Source of the DNA: Argopecten irradians
Lineage: Eukaryota; Mollusca; Bivalvia; Pectinida; Pectinidae
Length of the DNA stretch: 64,000 bases
Direction: 5' to 3'
Assembly (NCBI RefSeq): GCF_041381155.1
Contig: NC_091136.1
Location: 46,924,284-46,988,283, forward strand
Shown here piece by piece: positions 45,901-54,943 of the stretch (the first letter of the stretch is position 1; the number at the start of each line of letters is the position of its first letter). The position numbers were made by a program, and so were the translations under genes. A model generated the notes under the pieces. The model was not told the origin of the DNA and searched no databases. It was given only the letters and a program-made list of their open reading frames with translations.

Positions 45901-47811
45901 TGATATTACAGGTGTTGTACCTAATGTTATACCTGATATTAAAGGTGTTGTACCTAATGATATACCAAATATTACAGGTGTTGTACCTAATGTTATACAG
46001 GTTATTACTGGTGTTGTACCTAATGTTATACCTGATATTATAGGTGTTGTACCTAATGATATACCTGATATTACAGGTGTTGTATCTTATGTTATACATG
46101 ATATTACAGGTATTGTACCTAATGTTATACCTGATATTACAGGTGTTGTACCTAAGGATATACCTAATATTACAGGTGTTGTACCTAATGTTATACCTGA
46201 TATTACTGGTGTTGTACCTAATGTTATACCTGATATTATAGGTGTTGTACCTAATGATATACCTGATATTACAGGTGATGTACCTAATGATATACCTGAT
46301 ATTACAGGTGTTGTACCTAATGATATACCTGATATTACAGGTGTACCTAATGTTATATATGATATTACAGGTGTTGTGTCTAATGTTATACCTGATATTA
46401 CAGGTGTTGTGTCTAATGTTATACCTGATATTACAGGTGTTGTACCTAATGTTATACCTGATATTAAAGGTGTTGTACCTAACGATATACATGATATTAC
46501 AGGTGTTGTATCTAATGTTATACCTGATATTACAGGTGTTGCACATAATGTTATACATGATATAACAGGTGTTGTACCTAATGTTATACCTGATATTACA
46601 GGTGTTGTATCTAATGTTATACCTGATATTATAGGTGTTGTACCTAACGATATACATGATATTACAGGTGTTGCAGCACCTACAGAAGGCCTATCGATGT
46701 GTAACACAGGATCCCAAATGGGAAGTTACCACAGACAAGTGTAAAGACATAGCTGACCAGGCTCTAGAGCTGGCTCAAAGTAGGTTCTTCGGGTGTTCAA
46801 ACTGGAAAACAGTATTGTAGTGATTACTTCAATCACAGACAATATTCTAAAGAGTTCTCCATTTTTGTTTTTTTTAGCAAAGTTGTTAAATTGGCATGCT
46901 CAAAGTTGTTAAATTAACATGCTGTTTCAGTAAAAAAAAATGAATCATTTCTTAATTTTTTTTTCCATTTATCTATAAGATAATTCCCAGAGCTCATGGA
47001 CGATTGATTAAATCAGAGAGATAATAACAGAAATGATTTAATTCTATCAAAAGTACTGGTTAAATTTATTATAATGAAAAAGGTTTGTGACCTCTTACAC
47101 CACTTCTAAAGGAATCTTATGTTTAATGTGTTAGGATATGAGGAATGTAGTAGCAAAGCACACAGCTCGACCAAGGCTGTCCAAATGCTGTCCTCGGCTA
47201 AGCTCATGCTGAAGGGGGTTATTTCAAAAATCAAGGTAATAAAGTAAAACTTTCTTAAGACGAACCTTCTAGATATATGAAGTTCTGTTTATCACGAAGT
47301 GAATTCAAATTCCGGGTTTTGGCTCCTCTTTGTTTATACTTCTTTGAGAAACGTATAACGGTTTTTGCTTATAACATATTATCTTTTGATATGAAGTGAT
47401 TTCTTGGTCCCATCAATATTTGCTGTATAACATATTTTCCGTATTTTTTCTGAAAGTGCTGAATGCAGCCTTGTGAAATTTATGGCCAAACTGGGGAGTC
47501 AATTAATCATGGTCAATACAGTAATACAGTCACAATCTTCATTCTGTTGAAGTAGGCAAGAACATGATAGAACAATGTGTAATGGAAAATCAGCCAAATA
47601 TGTGATTCCCTACACTGACCTTGTCACTGAATGTAAACATACATGTGTATTACGATTTGCATACGAGTTATAATTACTCTTTTTATTCCAGAAACAACAC
47701 ACAGATGTAGTCTCCGATATTTTGGATGAGGCCGTAGCCGAACATTGCTCCAAACTGGATCAAAAACTACAAGAAATAGTTTCAAAAATAAATGAACTGA
47801 AAGGAAGTTGA
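15971..47811 (+). CDS. TTC27: Tetratricopeptide repeat protein 27, complete, 24 coding exons
   Basis: Exons: 15971-16043, 19502-19685, 20918-21044, 21280-21420, 21949-22051, 23294-23333, 23601-23725, 25714-25844, 26661-26770, 27433-27502, 27981-28094, 29257-29352, 29595-29717, 34986-35159, 36180-36233, 36774-36872, 40065-40117, 40428-40506, 40808-40894, 41543-41656, 42045-42128, 46668-46779, 47135-47235, 47692-47811. All are GT-AG and phases join into 837 residues, close to human (~843). Diagnostic stretches are LQLFVQSNWTGP (N-terminal half), ETPSLWCFLGDVTRD, YEKSLDCFEKSLKIN, NFEAWNNMATAYVQLKEKK and KAVQMLSSAKLMLKG. TPR helices span about residues 440-665; ends are helical. The start is the first ATG after a TATA-like box. 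The yeast orthologue Emw1 is essential; human TTC27 has been linked to HSP90/R2TP-assisted U5 snRNP assembly (recalled, not checked). Introns 6, 16 and 21 carry arrays seeded at splice sites. Confidence 0.96.
16888..17600 (-). mobile_element. Interspersed element R1, copy 2 (inverted, uninterrupted)
   Basis: Reverse complement of 1556-2800 without the retroposon. It includes the same ACGACGTAATGTTCC/CGTCGTGCTATACC end, the ATGGCGGCTGGTTACTAC motif and the GACGTCAGATGAA segment. The copies look about 90% identical by eye. It lies in TTC27 intron 1. No protein domain is recognised. Confidence 0.75.
17741..18037 (-). pseudogene. LINE reverse transcriptase C-terminal fragment
   Basis: A ~96-codon minus-strand frame ends with a pattern typical of the C-terminus of non-LTR retrotransposon ORF2: TRGNKYKLLKSNCRLDSRKY, then FSQRVINSWNTLPDTIVDA, then FKSRLNSYW. 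The catalytic reverse transcriptase core is absent and the upstream sequence does not continue the frame. It is therefore a 5'-truncated, inactive insertion in TTC27 intron 1. The clade is not determined. Confidence 0.75.
18577..19129. mobile_element. Palindromic MITE, GATACTCTGGC family, long copy
   Basis: The arms begin GATACTCTGGC..TGACACCAGACTT at the left and end in the complementary AAGTCTGGTGTC..GCCAGAGTATC at the right. A second inner inverted pair involves TATATCAAAAGGTGGAACTTG. A short relative is at 27581-27794. No coding region. In TTC27 intron 1. Confidence 0.75.
20270..20590. mobile_element. ~320 bp MITE, TTAAAGATGCTCC family, copy 1
   Basis: Inverted ends: TTAAGGATGCTCC at the left and GGTGGAGCATCTTTAA at the right. 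The interior has TTTTTTCTCTATC and AACAGGAGCAGAC, shared with 28251-28620 and with the split copy at 32936-34853. It contains a small direct duplication around 20410-20485. In TTC27 intron 2. Confidence 0.75.
22460..22965. repeat. ~55 bp tandem repeat in TTC27 intron 5
   Basis: About nine units containing ACATAGATCTATGAAAT, ACTAGGGTAAGCAAAAG and TTAGATATTATTCTA. The first units are diverged and the rest are nearly identical apart from GGTAAGC/GGTAGGC. AGATCT sits in a small palindrome (CATAGATCTATG) in every unit. Confidence 0.9.
23324..23462. repeat. Three tandem copies covering the exon 6 donor junction
   Basis: Copy one begins inside exon 6 (AAAAACAG at the exon end, then GTAAAATATTAG). 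Copies two and three repeat GTAAAATATTATCTTTGTTA, and copy three carries AAAACAG then GTAAAAT at 23416-23429. Unit length is about 47 bases. See findings. Confidence 0.8.
24308..25314. mobile_element. ~1 kb TIR element, TACAGTGGAACC family, copy 1
   Basis: Terminal inverted repeats TACAGTGGAACCTCCC at the left and GGGAGGTTCCACTGTA at the right, with outermost TA compatible with a TA target duplication as in Tc1/mariner elements. The TIR-proximal parts repeat an AAACCGAAC-type motif. No transposase frame. In TTC27 intron 7. The inverted copy at 30008-32837 confirms the ends. Confidence 0.8.
27150..27365 (+). mobile_element. Short relative of the ~157 bp-repeat elements
   Basis: It begins AAGGTGAGCTTACG, contains one partial unit (GCATCCTTATTAGTTGGGGA, then CAGAATTGTACAA), and ends GTGAGCGATGCAGGCCC then GGGCATCTTGTTTT. 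The start and end match the element families at 1-1555 and 60254-61728, with the internal array reduced to about one unit. In TTC27 intron 9. Confidence 0.65.
27581..27794. mobile_element. Palindromic MITE, GATACTCTGGC family, short copy with 9 bp duplication
   Basis: A 214 bp element with termini TAGCCTGAGATACTCTGGCC and the complementary right end, flanked by ATTCAATAT at 27572-27580 and 27795-27803. The interior forms a second hairpin around TGCTATATCAAAAA. Two short frames inside are simply palindrome arms. In TTC27 intron 10. Confidence 0.85.
28251..28620. mobile_element. ~370 bp MITE, TTAAAGATGCTCC family, copy 2
   Basis: Left end TAAAGATGCTCCACCGCCGA and right end CGGCGTTGGAGCAGCTTTAA are imperfect inverted repeats. 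The interior matches 20270-20590 and 32936-33190. In TTC27 intron 11. Confidence 0.8.
30008..32837. mobile_element. TACAGTGGAACC family element, copy 2, split by an insertion
   Basis: Inverted relative to 24308-25314: left end TACAGTGGAACCCCCGAAAC, right end GGGAGGTTCCACTGTA. The two parts (30008-30612 and 32454-32837) together cover the ~1 kb element, with 30613-32453 inserted between them. In TTC27 intron 13. Confidence 0.8.
30613..32453. mobile_element. 1.8 kb TIR element inserted in another transposon
   Basis: It interrupts the TACAGTGGAACC element with a 5 bp duplication GTTAG (30608-30612 and 32454-32458); the empty site is known from copy 1. Ends are imperfect inverted repeats: CACGGGCGGATTTAGG at the left and GGATCCGCGCCTG at the right. 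The interior repeats a GTCTGGGGGCCGCCTAGG-type segment up to three times (about 30668, 30913 and 31105), also seen in 14447-15442, and has a pyrimidine-rich tract at 32290-32410. No transposase is recognised. Confidence 0.75.
33191..34756. mobile_element. 1.57 kb TIR element, ACTGCTGTTCTAT termini
   Basis: Terminal inverted repeats of about 23 bp (left ACTGCTGTTCTATTATAAG; right complement differs at two positions) and an inner inverted pair around CACATTGTGATTGGCTGACA. It interrupts a MITE and itself contains 33646-34362. No transposase frame is seen. Target-site duplication not resolved. Confidence 0.75.
33646..34362 (+). mobile_element. 'AGGTCATCTGAC' family element, copy 2, 3' end missing
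   Basis: It starts AGGTCATCTGACTCGAAGGG and carries four ~143 bp units, each with GGATGAAGGGCTACCAAG and the palindrome TGACCTTGA...TCAAGGTCA. It stops around TTAAACGACTATGTTGAG without the GGGCCTCTTG terminus present at 6635. It is the third level of a nested insertion. Confidence 0.75.
36860..37490. repeat. ~66 bp tandem array starting at the exon 16 donor
   Basis: About nine units containing ATGTAAATAGAACACC, ATTACATTTCAAGTTA and CCACTGTACATGTATC. The first, diverged unit covers the end of exon 16 and its donor (ATGAT then GTAAGTAGAA). The unit length is a multiple of three, so long minus-strand frames appear; they are not genes. Confidence 0.85.
37551..39990. mobile_element. 2.4 kb non-autonomous element with TTAA-edged inverted ends
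   Basis: Left end TTAAAGGATTTGTGCAGCC and right end GACTGCACAAATCCTTTAA are inverted repeats bounded by TTAA, compatible with a piggyBac-type TTAA target. Two CG-rich regions sit near the ends (37620-37760 and 39780-39920), both with GACGTCAC; the centre is AT-rich without long frames. No transposase. In TTC27 intron 16. Confidence 0.7.
41272..41442. mobile_element. 171 bp palindromic MITE
   Basis: Arms CAGTTTCATGAACATTCCTT at the left and AAGGAATGTTCATGAAACTG at the right, with inner complementary TTAAGTTAAGG-type segments. Foldback structure, no coding. In TTC27 intron 19. Confidence 0.8.
42357..46667. repeat. 33 bp array filling TTC27 intron 21 up to the exon 22 acceptor
   Basis: About 130 units; the consensus joins GATATTACAG, GTGTTGTACC and TAATGTTATACCT. 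Two main variants alternate (GTTATACCTGAT and GATATACCTAAT). A few units are 30 bp, lacking TGT, and a damaged stretch lies at about 44560-44945. Larger duplicated blocks exist: a marker unit with GTTATTTTGATATTACAG recurs near 42862, 43940 and 45106. The array runs directly into exon 22, whose first bases GTGTTG are themselves a repeat start. All long frames on both strands here come from the period of 33. Confidence 0.95.
46635..46667 (+). promoter_or_regulatory. Alternative 3' splice site one unit before exon 22
   Basis: The last repeat unit is preceded by ATTATAG at 46628-46634. Use of that AG instead of 46667 would add 33 bases coding 11 residues (VLYLTIYMILQ) in frame before VLQHLQKAYRC. 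Any acceptor further upstream would bring in the in-frame TAG at 46632-46634. This is a sequence prediction without transcript data. Confidence 0.5.
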
Positions 47812-47847
47812 TATTGAAAAACAGAGACATTTCTCATAAATTATGTT

Positions 47848-47853
47848 AATAAA
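47848..47853 (+). terminator. TTC27 poly(A) signal candidate
   Basis: A canonical AATAAA 37 bases after the TTC27 stop codon. If used, the 3' UTR is very short (about 55-70 bases). Confidence 0.55.
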
Positions 47854-47859
47854 TATGCC

Positions 47860-50143
47860 ACTGTACACTTATGCCATTTTTCGAGGGAATTCGTTATTTT
47901 TGTATGTCAAATGATACCACTGATGTAAGAAATCATGAACGTTTTATGGACATGGATGCATCTAACTTGATTTCCACATGCAAGATCAGCAAGCTTAGAA
48001 TGAAGCTTTTTGTTAAAATATTTAAAGTCATTGGACCGCAACAGTTCTTAGCTTTTTCTGCAAATTGTAATATGCAGTGTTCCCTTATATTTTAATGTAA
48101 TCACAAGTACGGTATACATAATGTTCTATGATCTTTTAAATACGTCACATGCCGTTTCCCCTTGTCCCATGCCTAAAGCAATTTTCGAATAATTTTGAAT
48201 TTTATATAAAAAGTTTCCAAATCCTATTTACCTATCTTTTCTTTTAAAGAAATTCTTTTAAATCATAAAATAATTCACTCAGGTGTACATATATTGGGAC
48301 TTTATACAGAACTGGAAAGGAACTTAAGCCTCCCATTGTTTAATATTGGAATTATTGATACAGAGCTGTTAACAGATAATTCAGAACCAAATACAGTCCC
48401 TTTAAACATTTGTTTCCAAAAGTGTATTGTATCCTGGATTGGTATGCTACGTATATTTAAGTCATTGCTTGTCAGTGCTTACCTCGATTTTATTTCCAGT
48501 AATTGGTAACAGCATACATCCGGCCAAAACATTATGGGACATTACCGCCCCATATCTGTAAAATATAGCCCAAATAAACCTTAGTACCGACCCCCATATC
48601 TGTAAAATATAGTGGAGTGCGCGACACACATTAGTAGCCAACAGTATGCCATATCTAGACATCGAATAATTTTAATCCTTCTTCAAAACGGATTCCTGTC
48701 AAAGTTAAAGCAGCAAAATCCCATTACATTCAATACATACGTTTACAATAGCTTAGTCCATGGAACAGAAAGAGACAAAGCCGTGGTGATATTCTGGATA
48801 GCGCAAGCGATAATGTTGATCGACAGATACTGATTTCAAATTTTCCCGCTTTGTTATCAGCTCCAAACTGACTACCTAGACAAATGCAACAAATACATCC
48901 TTCATGGACAACAACTCAAACGCAGGAATAAGCTTACAAGATTGCTGCAGCAAAGCAGAAACGGTCATAGATTCAGATTCACATAGATAGACATTGCATC
49001 TCACACAGGCCATATTAAAACAAATATACCACCTCAATATTGAATAAAAGGTTGTTCAATCTGGACCTTTGACAGAAACCTGTAATAAAAATTATATTGC
49101 TGCTATGAAACACAATAAAAATCGAAACACATCAAAACATCTATTGAAAAAGACAAAAATCGTACACCTCAAAATCACAATGTTATTTTCTCACTAACCT
49201 GCAAATTACTTATATTAGCGGATACTAATTTTTGCGATTTCAGTTTCACGAAGATTAATATTGATTTAAAATTTGAATTGAAATCCCTATTAACATAAAC
49301 GATGAAGGCCTTAATTCGCAGAGACAAACTTTCGCGAATTTACATGAATCGCGAAAGTAAATCGCACACAGAAAAAAGGTTTAAAACTGTATATAATGAA
49401 AAGATGAACACATACATTGAAATTAACCATAAGAAACTTCTGTCGATATAATTTCAATGATGTAGAGGAAAGGTGTGTTCGGTATATATATATAACCACA
49501 CGATTCTCATTTGTGATTTTTAACGTTTTCAACATCTTACACACACAAAAAAGCCTCGATATGTATACTTTTGTAAAGCTTAATTTGGTCAGATAATCAC
49601 TGATAATACAAAATGTACCTACTATTAAAATAACGCAGCACAGACGTGATACGTTAACATAATGTGATAGCAGCGTGGTAATCTTGAACGATCTGTCACC
49701 GGAAAGAGTATTCGCAGTAGAAACGTCGATCCCGTTACGATATAGTATATTTTCATCAAGTTTGAAGGGACCATGCGCACAATGGAGGTCTGAGAGAATT
49801 TTCATTTTAAACTTAAAAGTTTATTTATTCCAAAATTGATGAAATGTTAATTAATTAAAATTGCGTGTTGTTAGATATTGAGAGTTTTTAGGACGATATA
49901 CATTGTAATTACCCTGACGTTGATATTGATAGCTGTACAGATTATGACAGTAAAGCCGAGTCACTGGGATACCAGTCTAACATCTGTTTACTACGGTGGG
50001 CGTACTGAATCGTTATCGCGTTATGATGACGTAGTTTGAAAATAATAAAAATATATGAATGAGTTTGTCTCGACCTTATGACGCAGTGTAAACCTGTTAC
50101 ACACTTTACTTAACTATCGATTTCATTGATTGGGTCTCGTTGC
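47860..50143. other. Intergenic TTC27 to F-box gene
   Basis: AT-rich, mostly single-copy sequence. Short direct repeats (CATATCTGTAAAATATAG) occur near 48551 and 48594. A 164-codon minus-strand open frame at 49311-49805 shows no domain, signal peptide or codon signature that I can support, and I treat it as chance. Confidence 0.4.
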
Positions 50144-50150
50144 TATAAAT
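50144..50150 (+). promoter_or_regulatory. TATA-like box of the F-box gene
   Basis: TATAAAT at 50144-50150, 336 bases before the start codon. It would imply transcription from about 50175 and a ~310-base leader with several upstream ATGs. Candidate only. Confidence 0.35.
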
Positions 50151-50275
50151 TACCGAGCCGTGACGCACATCAGTGTCGTACAAGGACACGATGTGACAGG
50201 ACCCGTAGCCTCAAATTTGTCAATTTTGTCGGAGTATTCCTTAGCCGGGAATAGTTGCAAGTGCTCTGAAAAATA

Positions 50276-50368
50276 ATGATTTCAAGAAGCCACGCGAAGT
50301 CTGCAATGGTCTGCAAAGGTCTTTATTGCATTAAACGTGCATTCGGAAACGAATTGATGATACTGTAG
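50276..50368 (+). other. Upstream open reading frame in the F-box gene leader
   Basis: ATG at 50276 opens 30 codons and stops at TAG 50366-50368, before the main ATG at 50486. If the transcript starts near 50175 this frame would be in the leader and could reduce translation of the main frame. The peptide itself is not recognised. Confidence 0.35.
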
Positions 50369-50485
50369 ACAAGGATGGTTTGTCATTACAAGGAGCTGCT
50401 CTATAATCAGGATTTTTTTTGTTTCTATCCATTTGGTTGATGGTGATGACATTGGATGACGAAAGCATGAGAAGCTGTAGGAAAT

Positions 50486-53400
50486 ATGATCGATACAAAT
50501 ATTCAACAAAGGTTTTGCAACATTTCGATTGATAACGCAAGTTTTTGCAACCAGAATATAAACGATTTGCCAAATGAAATCCTTGCCCGAATATTTTGGT
50601 ACCTTCATCCGATTAAAGATACCCTTCCAGTCCTAGCAATTGTCTGTCGAAAATGGCGGGAAATCCTGTTAAGTAACGGTTCACTATGGCGCGTGGTCCA
50701 CGTTGATCCAAGACGCTATGTTTACTGGCACTTCAGCATGATGTGTTGCATTTTTCGACTTTATGGACAACACATACAGAAACTAACGTGGACCGATCAC
50801 TCGCCAGTATATCAAAGTGTCTTTTCTTTTATTCCTCGCTTACGGAACCTGAAATACCTAAGATTACCAATACTATGGACCAGATCAGTGGTAGAGGCTT
50901 TGTCATGTCTGACACAATTAGAAAACATACAAATCAACGGAGGATTCGCATTAACAGACGGTGAACTGGGAATGATAGGGAGATGTTTTCCCAATTTGCT
51001 GGAAGTATCTTTGAATGCGTGTTGGCGAGTAACTGCCAAGGGTATAGAGGACCTGGTTGATAGTCTGGCATGCCTCCAGACGCTGAAGCTGAAGATAAAC
51101 TCTGGCTTGAATCTGAGTGATCCGCGGAGTGGACAAGCCATTCAGAGGGGATATGATATCACAAAGTGTGTTATAGACTACGACCGGTTCACACTCGTAC
51201 ATGTCTTATGTTTGCACTTTGTACCAATTCAGATGGAAGAGCTTTGGGACTTGGTTAAGAAACTAGAACGTCTCAAGAAACTCAGTATCAGCAACTGTGA
51301 GGTAGGTACCTATCTTGTTCTTCCATTTAGGATTCCCACCTCTCAAATAAATTGGATTCTATTAATTTTGTTTTCAACTGATAACCCTATTACAAAACGC
51401 GAATGAAACAGTAACCGCTAATGCAGATTTCCAATGCTTGAAGGATTGCTTTAAAAAATAAATCAATAATTTTCTTATTAAAGTACAATTCAACATGACG
51501 CCATGGTCGATATTAACATGAACAAGATGTGCTGGCGTCACCAAGTACTTCTGTATTTATCTTTTGATTGTTTTACACATAAAGCCATTTGTTCACCGAT
51601 CATGTTACATCCATACCACCAGATGGTGCTAGCACGATCAAACAAAAACGACGACTGACTTCTTGATATTGAATCTAATGTTTATTTTGGCTTTAAAACA
51701 ATGCTTTACACATGGCATTGAAATACAAACTAAAAATCGGCTTTATAGAAAAAAAATTCAATAAATAAAAGATGTACATATCGCTGTCATTGAGTCCTAA
51801 CAGTGTAAGACATAACATCATGGATCATCACTTTGACCTAACGTTGTGTACACATTTTTTAGTTCCCGGTTCGGGTTGATTGTGTTACATTCGTTTCGGT
51901 ACCTACGTTAATACTTGAATACTGATGGTCCCGTCTGGTACTGCTAATGTTTTGTTTGTAGTTTTGACACTACACCTGCGTCATGTACTAGTATAAACCA
52001 TCCGCTACACCTGTGTACCTACCACCACCTGGCGGTATGGGATACTTTAGTATATAATGCGCTTATTGGCATTCAAGGACAAAGATAATTTCTATACTAT
52101 TTAACAAATATCATTTATGCTATTTAACAAATAGCATCTTTGTTATTTATTAAATAACATTTCTATTAAGTTCGATGATTTGGCATTATCACTTAAAATA
52201 ATATCATATAGCTGTCAAGTAGGTTGATAATTTAAACATGGCATGAACTACACCTACAACTTCGAAAGAAAAAGAAGAGGGAGATGGTTAAGTTTGAAAA
52301 ATGTTGACCAAAGGGGAAAGACCAAAATTATTATCTCCTGTCGTATCTGTCTGAAAATGAACATCCCATGCTAAATCATTATCCCATTTGGGATATATGA
52401 TACTAACATAATTATGAATACTATATTTAAATGTGGATTTTGTGTCGATTTCCTTTGCTTTGTTATGATGAGACTATCGACGCTGAATGGAATAGTTTCT
52501 GTTGAGTAATGAAGTCTATCATATCTTTGTAGCATATTCACGGTGTTCGACTAGTATCTGACTCTCTACAGAAGTGCTACCTGTTCAACTTGTGGAATGC
52601 TCTATTTGTATGTATACGATGTACAGCACTGAAGCTGTTAACGGTAGACCACGGTATGGAGACCATGCAACATGTCGAGGTGGAGTCGGCCTCGTTACGA
52701 CGGGTAACCATCAACGGATGCAACGTACTGCGCACACTCCGCGTGTACAGCAAGCGCCTGGCATTCATGGAATTGTCCAAATGTGAGAATATCGACATGA
52801 GATCGTTCCACGAAACTTTAAGGAATAATGCATCACTTTTGTCTCTGCGACTCGGTTGCATATCGCAAGACAGTCTAACATTTGACGAGGTCATGATTCC
52901 TAATTTACAAGAGCTGTGTCTCCTTGGAGACTTTTCATGTGAGACGCTGCACATCAGGAGTCCCACGCTCAGATTACTACACACGGAGTCTGATAATGAT
53001 ATAGTAACGCTGAACCATATGTACATCACAGCCAACCATCTTTGTAAGATCGCGTTGACAGGAATGCCAGCTTTAAAGACTCTCACCATCCAATGCGTCA
53101 GTGTGGATTGCATAGAAATGAACCTCTGTAGCGACGACCGTCTTAATCTAGAGTCGTGTGTCATCCACGCACTGAACGCTATCGGCTTTCTTCGCTTGTT
53201 TGATTGTAAAGTGAACCTTCTGTCGGTGTGCACTCCTTTAGCAAGGACAATTGTTCTGTATAGATGCCAAATGTCAGATTACGTACTGCAGATGGCACTG
53301 AATGGATGCCTAAACATAGCTTATCTAAATCTCGAAAAATGTCGGGAGATCAGCAAGGTTTCTGTTCACTCCCCTTTGATGAAGTTTCTAAATCTGTTTG

Positions 53401-53651
53401 GCTGTGTGGAAGTTAATAGGCTTGATTTGGAATACTGCCCGCAACTCCTGGCCTTAAACGTAGGCCAATGTACAAATGTACGACTGTTCATTCGTGGGAT
53501 AGAACAAAGACTAGATTCCTTATGTCGAACCTATGACATAGTCCACCCACAAGAGATGGTGCGCTGGAGTCACGACTTTCCACCTAAACCTTATGTCTGC
53601 GACACTCCAGACAGCTGTCTAGACGCAAACGATTACATTACTAGTGAATAA
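50486..53651 (+). CDS. F-box/leucine-rich-repeat protein, two exons
   Basis: Exons 50486-51301 and 52572-53651 join in phase 0 (donor GAG/GTAGGT, acceptor CTCTACAG) to give 631 residues. An F-box lies at about residues 25-71 (INDLPNEILARIFWYL, then CRKWREIL and LWRVV). F-box domains bind SKP1 in SCF ubiquitin ligases, so this is a likely substrate-recognition subunit. The remainder is leucine-rich: residues ~110-270 have typical FBXL-like repeats (FPNLLEVSLNACWRVTAKGI; LERLKKLSISNCE), and the second exon encodes many short repeats of about 20-24 residues (LAFMELSKCENID, IAYLNLEKCREIS, MKFLNLFGCVEVN, LLALNVGQCTNVR). I cannot assign it to a named human FBXL. Intron-free second exons of 1 kb are unusual for the area. 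The reading frame stays open for 631 codons across a clean splice, so the gene call is firm. Confidence 0.85.
51302..52571 (+). other. Intron of the F-box gene
   Basis: GT-AG intron of 1270 bases, AT-rich. No repeat family or nested gene is recognised. Confidence 0.7.
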
Positions 53652-54680
53652 CGAAAGGTTACCATAGAAATGTCTGCAACAACGCACAAACCGTAGACTT
53701 CTTGTATGCAATATTTGTATCATAGATGTACCGGTGTTATTTTCTACATATTTATACAATAACATTGTTCGACACACACATTATATTTCAGTGATGTATG
53801 AATGTGGTACAGTGTAAGTGGCATTGGAAGTTTGTACGCACTAGTGATAAATAGTGAATAACTTCGTTCACGCACTTTTCTTTCAAGAAGTCTGGAGTGT
53901 CATTCTCCTTATCGTCAGTAACCGACGCTTCATGCATTTATCATATATGTACAGTAGCGTAGCGTAACCCGACGATTCAATTTCTCTTTCGAGTTATTTT
54001 TGTTCATGCTTCTAACTTTAAGAATGCTTAAATTAACGATGTTTAGTTTGCTAAAAAAATAGAAAGCTTTGGTAATTAAAAGAAATAATTTGTAATCTCG
54101 TGAAGAAAAATGAGTCTTCCCTTTTGTAACACTGTTTAAAATTCCAGCAATGACTGAGCAAGTGACAAGCTGAAAGCTTATTCAAATAATAGGTTTTTTA
54201 ATGACAATAGTGATTGTTATGTTCATATATTTACATTTCCGTTTTCTCTTTGCTATATAACCTTACCAACTACGAAATCGTTTACTCTTCCGTAGACGCA
54301 GTGGTTGCAGCGCAAGAATACACACACCGGAACAATGACTTCTGCAAGTAGTGTGAATGCGCATCCGGTAAGGCCTATTGTATCTGTATGACAAATCTTC
54401 AATATATTGCATGTATGAATGTTATGTAAATAATAAAGTATATATCAGCAAATAAGATATTTAACAAATATTGTAGGAATGGGACGAAAAAAGATAAAGT
54501 TAATGTGGAACTATATTCTGTGTACTCTCTGAATTTGACAACATTTCCCGCCAAATTGAAGCCAGCTGTCTCGGTATTCCATCAATTGACCGGCTGTTCC
54601 AAGAATCGTATAACATTGAAAAAAAAAAGTTTTATTTCATTTGAACACTTGATTGAAATGAAATGGTCGGTCGAAATGTT
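53652..54680. other. 3' region of the F-box gene and intergenic sequence
   Basis: Candidate AATAAA at 54432-54437. Otherwise AT-rich single-copy sequence without recognised genes. Confidence 0.4.
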
Positions 54681-54811
54681 TATTGTTTGTTGTTAACTTT
54701 TGTTTAAACTGCATTTTTTGTACAGATATTTCAACCTGACGCGTTAACGTGCGTCATTTAAAATATCTGTACAAAAATTGCAGTTTACACACAAGTAAAC
54801 AACAAACAATA
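54681..54811. repeat. Foldback element with GCGTTAACG loop
   Basis: Arms of about 50 bases (left TTGTACAGATATTT; right AAATATCTGTACAA) enclose a loop with GACGCGTTAACGTGCGTC, itself nearly palindromic. MITE-like, no coding. Confidence 0.8.
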
Positions 54812-54943
54812 AAAATCATTCCTTAAATACTTATATATGTCTCGGTATTTATGTCAGTTTGGGATTCGGCATTTTGTATACATTTGTTGTAAAAGCCTTG
54901 TACATGTTGGTTGGTTCAAATGTTTTACAGTTTGCATTTAAGC

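Noticed and set aside
42357..46667. CRISPR-like regular repeat array
   Set aside because: Units are contiguous without unique spacers, in an animal intron; it is a minisatellite.
42298..46744. Long open frames on both strands of the 33 bp array (up to 366 codons), with repeats such as VVPNVIPDITG, VLYLMLYLILQ and YNIRYNTCNIR
   Set aside because: The period is a multiple of three and the unit lacks stops in several frames, so long frames are automatic. They overlap on both strands and lie in an intron of a well-supported gene. Only the possible extension into exon 22 is worth testing.
49311..49805. 164-codon minus-strand open frame
   Set aside because: No domain, no neighbouring exon, AT-rich residue composition. 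I could not support it as a gene.
50812..51202. Antisense open frames opposite F-box exon 1
   Set aside because: Shadows of the sense coding frame; no independent evidence.
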